From: JBJFGR01 sp051892875
GTDB lineage: Bacteria > Pseudomonadota > Gammaproteobacteria > Enterobacterales > Succinivibrionaceae
Assembly: GCA_051892875.1 (NCBI GenBank)
Contig: JBJFGR010000074.1
Span: 1 to 12,387 of the forward strand
Reading direction: 5' to 3'
Length of the DNA: 12,387 bases
Shown here: one piece after another, positions 6,136-12,387 of the stretch
Layout: the number at the start of each line of letters is the position of its first letter
Position numbering within the stretch: the first letter of the stretch is position 1
Program-made: the position numbers and the translations under genes
The notes under the pieces: generated by a model
Database searches by the model: none
Seen by the model: the letters and a program-made list of their open reading frames with translations, nothing else
What the model was told of the DNA's origin: nothing

Positions 6136-7568
6136 AATTCATCCTCCAATACCCAAGTATCTTTTGTACCACCACCTTGCGATGAGTTTACGACTAATGA
6201 ACCTTCTTTTAAGGCTACTCTTGTTAATCCACCTGGAACAACTCTAGGACCTTTTGGACTAGATAAAACAAATGGTCTTAAATCTATATGTCTAGGTGCT
6301 ATACCATCTTTTACAAATGTTGGACATGATGAAAGACAAAGAGTAGGTTGGGCAATGTAATTAGATGGGTTGCTACTAATTTTATCTCTAAATAAATCTA
6401 TTTGTTCTTTAGTTGATTTAGGACCAACCAACATACCATATCCACCTGAACCATGAACTTCTTTAACAACTAATTCTCCTAAATGTTCTAATACATATTT
6501 AAGATCTTTTTCTTTTCGGCACATATATGTTGGAACATTATTTAGAATAGGCTCTTCTCCCAAGTAGAATTTAATCATATCTCCAACATATGGATAAATA
6601 CTTTTATCATCAGCAACCCCTGTTCCAATAGCATTGGCTATAACCACATGCCCTTGTCTATAGGCTGCTGTAAGACCTGCAACACCGAGTAAAGAATCTG
6701 GATTAAATACAAGAGGATCTATAAAGGCATCATCTATACGGCGGTAAATAACATCAACTCTCTTAGGACCTTGAGTTGTTCTCATATATACATAACCGTC
6801 TCTAACAAAAAGATCCACACCTTCAACTAAGTCGACACCCATTTGTTGTGCAAGAAATGAGTGTTCAAAATATGCACTGTTGAATCTTCCTGGGGTCATA
6901 ACAACGATACAAGGACTATCAACTTCAGTAGATTGTTTTAGTGTATCTAGAAGAAGGTTAGGGTAGTGTTCTACTGGCGCTACAGGCTGTTTCATAAATA
7001 CTTCGGGATAAAGTCGCATCATCATCTTTCTATCTTCAAGCATGTATGAGACACCTGACGGAGTACGCAAGTTATCTTCAAGAACATAGTAATTACCATC
7101 ACTATTCCTAATAATATCGACCCCAGTAATATGTGAGTAGATATTCCCAAAAAGGTTTAAATCTCTCATTACGATTTGATATTGAGAATTGTTATAAACT
7201 TGTTCCTTTGGTATGATACCAGCTTTGATAATATCTCCATTGTGATAGATATCATTTAAAAACATGTTTAGGGCCGTCACTCTTTGTAAAATTCCTTTTT
7301 CGATAATTTTCCAATCTTTTGCGGGAATAATACGAGGAATAGGATCAAAAGGAATTAAACGTTCAGCTCCATCTTGGTCACCGTATACATTAAAAGTAAT
7401 ACCAACTTTATGAAAAAGAAGCTCAGCCTTTTTTCTCTTATCTTCGATAGTCTTTAAAGCAGCGTTTACTAACCATTCATAGTATGGTTTGTAATTCTCA
7501 CGACAAGAACCATCTGATAACATCATTTCATCATAATGTTCTTTGGGTGGTAATTTGATTTTAGCCAT
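6129..7568 (-). CDS. Circularly permuted ATP-grasp peptide ligase-like protein
   Basis: A 479-residue member of the circularly permuted ATP-grasp family (type 2), predicted to activate a carboxylate with ATP and join it to an amine, as amidoligases do. Visible family blocks are YVLEDNLRTPSGVSYMLEDR (161-180), VIYRRIDDAF (273-282), the nucleotide-binding VVKEVHGSGGYGMLVGP (367-383, with Lys369 and a Gly-rich loop), the acidic HIDLRPFV (427-434) and GGLTRVA (446-452) plus NSSQGGGTKDTWVL near the C-terminus. Length is normal for the family and no key block is missing. There is no signal peptide. It is the first gene of the operon. The ATG at 7568 has only a weak purine-rich ribosome-binding site. 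The native substrate is unknown; tagging or making a short peptide is an inference from gene neighbourhoods. Confidence 0.93.
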   Translation of the reverse strand: MAKIKLPPKEHYDEMMLSDGSCRENYKPYYEWLVNAALKTIEDKRKKAELLFHKVGITFNVYGDQDGAERLIPFDPIPRIIPAKDWKIIEKGILQRVTALNMFLNDIYHNGDIIKAGIIPKEQVYNNSQYQIVMRDLNLFGNIYSHITGVDIIRNSDGNYYVLEDNLRTPSGVSYMLEDRKMMMRLYPEVFMKQPVAPVEHYPNLLLDTLKQSTEVDSPCIVVMTPGRFNSAYFEHSFLAQQMGVDLVEGVDLFVRDGYVYMRTTQGPKRVDVIYRRIDDAFIDPLVFNPDSLLGVAGLTAAYRQGHVVIANAIGTGVADDKSIYPYVGDMIKFYLGEEPILNNVPTYMCRKEKDLKYVLEHLGELVVKEVHGSGGYGMLVGPKSTKEQIDLFRDKISSNPSNYIAQPTLCLSSCPTFVKDGIAPRHIDLRPFVLSSPKGPRVVPGGLTRVALKEGSLVVNSSQGGGTKDTWVLEDELC

Positions 7569-7739
7569 TTCTTCACCATTTTTTCTTACTTCTTTCTACT
7601 GTTTTTTTAATCAGAGGACTAAAAAACTTTCATACATAGTTGAAAAAGCAAATAGTTTGCCAATAAAAAAATTATTAAGTTAATATTTATAAAGCATTAG
7701 AAATATTTAATTTAAAAAGAATTTTTATAAAAGAAAATT

Positions 7740-7756
7740 TTGCATAAATATTGCAA
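7740..7756. promoter_or_regulatory. Palindromic candidate operator in the divergent Anbu/ATP-grasp gap
   Basis: TTGCA (7740-7744) and TGCAA (7752-7756) form a 17-bp interrupted palindrome with a mostly A/T centre, the size and shape of a dimeric repressor site. It sits in the 283-base gap between two divergent genes and could act on both. No regulator gene lies nearby. Confidence 0.35.
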
Positions 7757-7770
7757 GATTATTATGTGAA

Positions 7771-7806
7771 TTAGCTTTTAATGCTCAATGATGGTGCAAA
7801 AGCTAA
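7771..7806 (+). promoter_or_regulatory. Inverted repeat in the upstream region or leader of the Anbu gene
   Basis: TTAGCTTTT (7771-7779) and AAAAGCTAA (7798-7806) are perfect 9-bp complements around an 18-base loop. No T-tract follows on either strand, so this is not a simple terminator. It ends 45 bases before the Anbu start and could be an mRNA leader stem or a second operator. I could not place a convincing promoter for either gene in this gap. Confidence 0.4.
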
Positions 7807-7851
7807 AAAATTATACAGAAGAAACATTAATTTATTGTAGTAGGATGTTGT

Positions 7852-8574
7852 ATGACTTATTGCGTATCTATGTGCCTTCGTGATGGAATGGTGTTTGTAT
7901 CTGATACTAGAACAAATGCAGGTATTGATCATGTTGCCACATTTAATAAATTATTTCACTTTCATAATGAAAATAGGGATATTGTAATTCAATCGGCAGG
8001 AAATTTAGCAACAACCCAAAGTGTTATAGCTTTGATTAGAAAAGGTATTGAACTTGATAGTGCTGATAATATTTTAAAATTACCAACAATGTTTGAAGTA
8101 ACTGAGTTAGTGGGGCGGACAGTTAGACAGGTTATATCAAGAGATTCCTCAGATTTAATTGATAAATCTCAATTAACAAGTTCTTTTTTAGTTGGAGGAA
8201 AAATTGGTGATCAACCACATGTTCTTTATAATGTGTATCCAGAAGGAAATTTTATAAGCACAACGATGGATACTATGTATTTTCAGATCGGTGAAACCAA
8301 GTATGGAAAACCAATTATTGACCGAATTTTAAGTTATGATACGAATTTAACAGATGCTTTAAAATTAGCGATGATTTCGGTTGATTCAACTATCAAGTCA
8401 AATCTTTCAGTTGGTTTGCCAATAGATATATTGGTAATAGACTTAGTGAATAAGCGTATACGCAAAAGAAGATTAACAGCACAAGATTTATATATACAAG
8501 AGATTCGTAAATCATGGGGGAGCTTAATAAAGCAAATTTTTGAAAAAATTCCTCCTGTAGTTTGGGAAGATTAG
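7852..8574 (+). CDS. Anbu, proteasome-type NTN hydrolase (ancestral beta subunit)
   Basis: This 240-residue protein is a bacterial proteasome beta-subunit homologue of the Anbu family. After removal of Met1, Thr2 becomes the N-terminal nucleophile. MTYCVSMCLRDGMVFVSDTR, TNAGIDHVATFNKL and IQSAGNLATTQ are the family blocks. Asp18 and Lys33 (counting Met1) correspond to the proteasome Asp17/Lys33 catalytic pair. There is no propeptide, as is usual for Anbu. Anbu forms cytosolic ring-like or helical assemblies, and general protease activity has been hard to demonstrate, which fits a specific peptide substrate. The ATG at 7852 has AGGA with 6-base spacing. The gene is divergent from the ATP-grasp operon, its common partner, and ends in its own terminator. 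No partner ATPase is encoded in the window. Confidence 0.93.
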   Translation: MTYCVSMCLRDGMVFVSDTRTNAGIDHVATFNKLFHFHNENRDIVIQSAGNLATTQSVIALIRKGIELDSADNILKLPTMFEVTELVGRTVRQVISRDSSDLIDKSQLTSSFLVGGKIGDQPHVLYNVYPEGNFISTTMDTMYFQIGETKYGKPIIDRILSYDTNLTDALKLAMISVDSTIKSNLSVGLPIDILVIDLVNKRIRKRRLTAQDLYIQEIRKSWGSLIKQIFEKIPPVVWED

Positions 8575-8613
8575 TTAGTATCAAAAAATTTTAAGTATTG
8601 TTAAAAAAATTAG

Positions 8614-8643
8614 AAAAACCACTTATAAAAGTGGTTTTTTTTT
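8614..8643. terminator. Bidirectional intrinsic terminator between Anbu and the DUF1266-like gene
   Basis: A perfect 11-bp stem (8614-8624 with 8629-8639) closes a 4-base loop. T9 at 8635-8643 follows on the plus strand and A5 precedes it, so it can serve both the Anbu gene and the convergent minus-strand gene stopping at 8665. Confidence 0.9.
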
Positions 8644-8664
8644 AATTATTGTTTTACCATACAT

Positions 8665-10089
8665 TTAATTATATCTGTTTTTCTTCAATATTTTGGGTAA
8701 GTCGCATAAGAAACTTTTTAAGCAAGCTATATCTTTTGCTAAGAAAACAGCTTGTTGAATAGGGTTTTTTGCTAGAAAATTACTATCACATTTGTATAAA
8801 GAAGGTATTTGGAAGTTTATTTCACAATCAAATTCTTTTATATAGAAAGGAAGCATCATATTAGTGCAATCGTGTGCAATAGGCAGATTTTCATAAACGG
8901 TGATTGAATCGGGCCACGGGGTAAATGTAATTTCATTATAAGGGCTGAAGAACCAGCATCCTAGGTTTGTTAATAGGTTGAATTTCAAAAAGAATAACGG
9001 AAATTCATGATACTCCAATGATATGTGTAAACCTTCAAAGTAAACTTTAAAATCTTCTCCATTTGAAATAGGAATGAATTCGTCATATTTACTAAATTCA
9101 GAAAAATATTTATTAATTTTTTTCTCTTTAATAATAGGTATTAAGGTATGATAAAAAAAATGAAAACCTTCGTTGAGTTGATTAATAACTGAGATAGATT
9201 TTGCAGTTGAACTATCCCATAATTTATCTAGTTTGTTGTAATTACATAGTGGCGCTAAAGCTTCTTGTAAGCGTTTTAAATTGCTATTATTTTTCCAATT
9301 GCTGATGGGCATTGTATCTACAATTGGGTTGTTACAGCATAAATAACAACTGTCAATTAACATTTGAGCTTTTTTAGGAAGATAACGAACTTCTGCGGAT
9401 GATAAACAAATATCGTAAAGATGGGCTAGAAGTATAGCGACTAAATATTCTTCCCATGAAGAGAACATTTTTACAATGCGACCACCACAGATTTCTAAAA
9501 GTTCAGCTAATTCATCTTCGTTTATAATGCCGAGGCAAAAAGCTGAATACACTAAATCTATTTGTATGACTAGACTTGTTGCAATAATTCCTGTATCACA
9601 TGCAATATCAAGAAGTTTTACAAATTTTCCACAAAAAGTATTCATCCATAGAAGTCTTTTTTCATCACAAATAACTTTTGATACTGAGTATTTTGTTGCA
9701 CTACGAGGATCATGGCCACATTCACTATAAAAATCAGCTAAAGAATCGCTGAATTCCATGCTATCAATAAATGATTCCATATTTTCGTAGTCGTGTTTTA
9801 AACTGAGGTCTGCCATGGATGTAGGGTACTGTTTGTAATAATTATGAAAGAATTTAAATACCCCAATTTTCCAAGCATTTAAATCTCTTAAAGAAGTTAG
9901 GTAATCTTTAAGATTTTCAAAATTATTAATATGGTCTTGGCGAAATAATCTCGCAGCGTAAGCAAGAATTTCTGATTGTCTTGCCTGGGTTGTTGAGTAC
10001 ATTTCTGCTGCGGAATAGGGTGCAGTTTTAAAACTGTGTAATATATTTACAAATCGTAGATTTAAGTATTCTTCAATTTTATTAGACAT
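8665..10089 (-). CDS. Uncharacterised protein with a DUF1266-like segment
   Basis: A 474-residue protein without a signal peptide or clear membrane segment. Residues about 165-235 resemble DUF1266, the family of E. coli YbeR and YbeU: a helix rich in Ile/Val/Ala, then CLGIINEDELAELLE, then the signature MFSSWEEYLVAILLAHLYD. DUF1266 proteins have no established biochemical role; some are encoded near chaperone genes. The N-terminal 160 residues are helical with many aromatic residues. The C-terminal 200 are rich in Phe, Tyr and Pro and look like a separate beta or mixed domain that I do not recognise. At least a dozen cysteines are scattered through it without a metal-binding pattern. The ATG at 10089 has a weak GAAGA upstream. 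It is a single-gene unit, convergent with Anbu. The family call is by eye and is moderate. Confidence 0.6.
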   Translation of the reverse strand: MSNKIEEYLNLRFVNILHSFKTAPYSAAEMYSTTQARQSEILAYAARLFRQDHINNFENLKDYLTSLRDLNAWKIGVFKFFHNYYKQYPTSMADLSLKHDYENMESFIDSMEFSDSLADFYSECGHDPRSATKYSVSKVICDEKRLLWMNTFCGKFVKLLDIACDTGIIATSLVIQIDLVYSAFCLGIINEDELAELLEICGGRIVKMFSSWEEYLVAILLAHLYDICLSSAEVRYLPKKAQMLIDSCYLCCNNPIVDTMPISNWKNNSNLKRLQEALAPLCNYNKLDKLWDSSTAKSISVINQLNEGFHFFYHTLIPIIKEKKINKYFSEFSKYDEFIPISNGEDFKVYFEGLHISLEYHEFPLFFLKFNLLTNLGCWFFSPYNEITFTPWPDSITVYENLPIAHDCTNMMLPFYIKEFDCEINFQIPSLYKCDSNFLAKNPIQQAVFLAKDIACLKSFLCDLPKILKKNRYN

Positions 10090-10146
10090 TAAAGTACATC
10101 TTCAGTTAAAAATTTACGGATACTTTCAATATATCAAAAAATAGGA

Positions 10147-10152
10147 ATTATA
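10147..10152 (-). promoter_or_regulatory. Possible -10 element of the DUF1266-like gene
   Basis: A perfect TATAAT on the minus strand lies 58 bases upstream of the start codon. No good -35 sequence sits at the right distance (GGTTAA at 17 bases is the nearest). In such A/T-rich DNA a chance match is quite possible. Confidence 0.3.
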
Positions 10153-10277
10153 AAAAGAAAAAAATAATTTAACCGCTATTTAAAAACTATAAATTATTTG
10201 CTATGTTGTAGAGAATTATTGAACTAGCTTATATAAGTAAAGGTTGATACGTTTTAAGTTTTTTCTCAGATTTTTAT

Positions 10278-10318
10278 AAAAAAATACCCCTGTAATGAAT
10301 AGTTTCTTACAGGAGTAT
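10278..10318 (-). terminator. Intrinsic terminator of nhaB
   Basis: A 12-bp stem (10284-10295 with 10307-10318) has one non-Watson-Crick position, which is a U-G wobble on the minus strand but a C-A mismatch on the plus strand. On the minus strand it is followed by T7. It lies just past the nhaB stop at 10342, and the wobble agrees with minus-strand use. Confidence 0.88.
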
Positions 10319-10341
10319 ATGTATGAAGTTGGCAGTTAAAA

Positions 10342-11925
10342 TTAATGACTAGAAATAGATTCTTGTACTACAGTTGCTACATCATGTGGGGCAATAAAAC
10401 CTTGAGTAATGAACCAGTCAGTTATTGGAGGTAATACATACCATGTGCAAATTAAACCAACAACTGAAAGAACAATTGTGTAAGGTATAGCCATTACTAA
10501 CATTCTTCCGTATGATAGACGAATTAATGGAGCGATAGCTGATGTTAATAAGAATAAGAAAGCAGCTTGACCATTAGGAGTAGCCACTGATGGTAAATTT
10601 GTACCAGCATTGATAGCAATAGCCAAGTGATTGAATTGTTCCAATGAAATATTGCCACTTACTAATGCTTGTTTCACTTGATTAATATATACTGTAGCTA
10701 CGAACACATTATCAGATACCATAGAAAGAATACCATTAGCAACATAGAATAAAGGTAATTGTTGTTCAGGAGAAACTGATAAAACGGCAGAGATAATAGG
10801 GTCAAATAAATGTTGGTCCATAATTACCGCAACTATGGTAAAGAACACGCATAGTAAAGAAGTAAATGGTAAGCTTTCAGTAAAAGCCTTACCGATTTCA
10901 CCTTCACTATTTACACCAGTGAATGACGTTGCAAGAACTATTACAGATAAACCTATTAAACCAACAGCTGCTAAATGAAATGCCAAACCTACAATTAACC
11001 ATAATGCTACTATAGTTTGGAATATTAAAGACATCTTATCTTGCATTGTAAAGTTTTTAGATTTTTTTTCGTCTTCGTCTTTTAAAATTTTATAAACATT
11101 TTCAGGTAACTCTACACCATAGCCACCGATATGGAATTTTTCAACAACGTAGCAAGTTAATAAACCAAAAATGAATACAGGTAACGATACAGGCGATACT
11201 CTAAGTGCAAATTCAGCAAAGTGCCAACCTGCTTGTTCGCCTATAATTAAGTTTTGAGGTTCACCAACAATTGTACAAATACCGCCTAATGCTGTTCCAA
11301 CTGCTGAGTGCATTAAAATTGAACGTAAAAATGTACGTAAATTATCTAAATCTTTGCGTTTTTCGCCAGTTATTGAGGAATTATCATTTAAAGGAGTATT
11401 TGGTGATGAAATATAGTGGTGGTATACAGCATAGAAACCTGAACATACAGTAATAATAACAGCTAGAACAGTTAAAGCATCTAAAAATGCTGATAAAAAA
11501 GCAGCCATGAAACAGAATATAAGTGATATGGCTATTTTAGAACGAATTTTTATTAATATTTTTGTGAAAACAAGAAGAAGAAGGTGTCTGATAAAATGAA
11601 TGCCAGCAACCATGAACATTAGTAGAAGAATAACTTCTAAATTATGTTCAATTTCAAGTTTTACCTGATTAGTAGTTGTCATGCCAATAAATAAAGATTC
11701 AATGGCAAGTAAACCACCTGGGAGTAATGGGTAGCATTTTAAAGCCATTGCTAATGTCAATATAAATTCACCCACCAATAACCAACCACAAACAAAAGGA
11801 TTGATTTGAAATAGAATTGGATTTAAAACAAGAAATAAAATAATTAATTGTTTGTACCAATTTGGTGCGTCGCCCATAAAGTTGCGTGCTAAAGCTCGCA
11901 TAGGGGAAACTTGTTTACTATTCAT
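10342..11925 (-). CDS. nhaB: Na+/H+ antiporter NhaB
   Basis: NhaB is an inner-membrane antiporter that expels Na+ in exchange for protons, supporting sodium tolerance and pH balance. The 527-residue protein is strongly hydrophobic throughout, with about a dozen membrane segments, and aligns with E. coli NhaB along its whole length. Conserved blocks include CYPLLPGGLLAIE (64-76), SAFLDALTV with Asp149 (145-153), VGEPQNLII (220-228), SDNVFVAT with Asp405 (404-411) and NLPSVATPNGQAAFLFLLTS (443-462). Asp149 and Asp405 correspond to acidic residues important in E. coli NhaB. A hydrophilic loop at about 172-196 and another at about 276-296 are the most divergent parts. The start at 11925 has AAGAG about 11 bases upstream; Met9 is a possible alternative. 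It is a single-gene unit with its own promoter and terminator. Confidence 0.97.
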   Translation of the reverse strand: MNSKQVSPMRALARNFMGDAPNWYKQLIILFLVLNPILFQINPFVCGWLLVGEFILTLAMALKCYPLLPGGLLAIESLFIGMTTTNQVKLEIEHNLEVILLLMFMVAGIHFIRHLLLLVFTKILIKIRSKIAISLIFCFMAAFLSAFLDALTVLAVIITVCSGFYAVYHHYISSPNTPLNDNSSITGEKRKDLDNLRTFLRSILMHSAVGTALGGICTIVGEPQNLIIGEQAGWHFAEFALRVSPVSLPVFIFGLLTCYVVEKFHIGGYGVELPENVYKILKDEDEKKSKNFTMQDKMSLIFQTIVALWLIVGLAFHLAAVGLIGLSVIVLATSFTGVNSEGEIGKAFTESLPFTSLLCVFFTIVAVIMDQHLFDPIISAVLSVSPEQQLPLFYVANGILSMVSDNVFVATVYINQVKQALVSGNISLEQFNHLAIAINAGTNLPSVATPNGQAAFLFLLTSAIAPLIRLSYGRMLVMAIPYTIVLSVVGLICTWYVLPPITDWFITQGFIAPHDVATVVQESISSH

Positions 11926-11971
11926 AAAAATTCACTCTTCTGTATTAAACATTAAATATTAAAAATCATAA

Positions 11972-11983
11972 ATCATAAATGAT
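11972..11983. promoter_or_regulatory. Small palindrome near the nhaB transcription start
   Basis: ATCAT-AA-ATGAT is a 12-bp interrupted palindrome lying just downstream of the predicted nhaB -10. It is preceded by a direct repeat of AATCATA (11964-11977). It may be a repressor site, or chance in A/T-rich DNA. Confidence 0.25.
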
Positions 11984-11994
11984 GATAGCTCAGT

Positions 11995-12003
11995 ATTATA
12001 ACA
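11995..12003 (-). promoter_or_regulatory. Extended -10 promoter of nhaB
   Basis: The minus strand reads TGTTATAAT, an extended -10 (TG, one base, perfect TATAAT). Such promoters tolerate a poor -35, and none is obvious here. The expected start near 11988 gives a leader of about 60 bases before the nhaB ATG. Confidence 0.55.
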
Positions 12004-12063
12004 TAAGTAACAAAAGAATATTTGAACCTTTGTTGTATAATATAATAAACTTTCAAAAGATTC

Positions 12064-12321
12064 TTAGTTTACACTTATTTCTTTCATTAATGTGTTATCT
12101 TTAAATAATAACAATAATAACAAATTATAATAAATGGTTATTTTTTTAATTTCAATGGTTTCATTGATTACATCGTAATTACTCACAAAAATATTTAAAT
12201 TTTGATGGTAATCGTTAGTGTGCAGACTGAGATTTGGGGCATGCTGATGTTTTTCATCATAATAAATCAAAAATAAAGGCTCTTCGTGCATAGTTGTGGG
12301 GTGAAATTGATAGCTATGCAC
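12064..12321 (-). CDS. Doubtful small reading frame, hypothetical protein
   Basis: An 85-codon frame begins with GTG at 12321, directly after an in-frame stop, with AAGGGA about 7 bases upstream. An ATG at 12291 is an alternative start but lacks a ribosome-binding site. Residues 1-55 have a mixed, protein-like composition rich in His, Tyr and Asn. Residues 60-85 degrade into A/T-rich low complexity (six consecutive Leu from TTA/TTG-type codons), as if the frame runs into non-coding DNA. I recognise no family. It may be a small gene, the remnant of a longer one, or chance. The flanking bases 11926-12063 and 12322-12387 hold the nhaB promoter and nothing else I can support. Confidence 0.25.
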   Translation of the reverse strand: MHSYQFHPTTMHEEPLFLIYYDEKHQHAPNLSLHTNDYHQNLNIFVSNYDVINETIEIKKITIYYNLLLLLLFKDNTLMKEISVN

Positions 12322-12387
12322 CTATGATCCCTTATTTATATAACTTTCATCCCTTTATTTCCTCTGTTGAAAAGTGGAATTTTTATA

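Noticed and set aside
8393..8584. Minus-strand 63-codon hydrophobic frame over the end of Anbu
   Set aside because: Opposite the conserved Anbu C-terminus; apparent hydrophobicity comes from A/T-rich antisense codons.
9476..9730. Plus-strand 84-codon frame inside the DUF1266-like gene
   Set aside because: Antisense shadow with no start signal and no recognisable motif.
11271..11453. Plus-strand 60-codon frame inside nhaB
   Set aside because: Antisense to a conserved membrane protein; composition is an artefact of the A/T-rich complement.
12022..12041. TATAAT at 12036-12041 on the plus strand as a promoter
   Set aside because: No -35 at a workable distance and no plus-strand gene downstream in the window.

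Overview
The window reads as chromosome from a low-GC gammaproteobacterium (my eye estimate is about 30% G+C). SodB, TusE, NhaB and a long MetG with an appended tRNA-binding domain all look like gammaproteobacterial versions of their families. The code is standard. There are no tRNAs, no rRNA fragments I can defend, no insertion sequences, no CRISPR array and no phage genes. The species cannot be named from the sequence alone.

Layout, left to right. Positions 1-72 are a G+C-rich, structured block that is probably the cut-off end of an RNA gene. A plus-strand promoter and a small secreted, acidic, four-cysteine protein follow (264-743). Next come three minus-strand housekeeping genes: tusE (tRNA 2-thiolation), metG (methionyl-tRNA synthetase) and sodB (iron superoxide dismutase). 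Each has visible terminators or promoters, and the sodB-metG junction folds into a stem ending beside the metG start codon. A 320-base gap without a credible gene (4080-4402) holds the sodB promoter, a tandem repeat and a structured element.

The centre (4403-8574) is the most notable part. A tightly coupled minus-strand operon encodes a circularly permuted ATP-grasp enzyme, an alpha-E protein and a transglutaminase-like protease. Transcribed away from it, across a 283-base gap, is Anbu, the ancestral-beta-subunit proteasome homologue. Comparative genomics has predicted that these four families form one peptide-synthesis or peptide-tagging system. Its substrate is unknown to me, and the regulatory gap here contains two inverted repeats.

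To the right, convergent with Anbu, is a 474-residue protein with a DUF1266-like segment, then nhaB (Na+/H+ antiporter) with a clear terminator and an extended -10 promoter. The last 460 bases contain only a doubtful small reading frame.

Terminators separate most units, so the window is a series of short independent transcripts. The only true operon is the three-gene ATP-grasp/alpha-E/transglutaminase unit.
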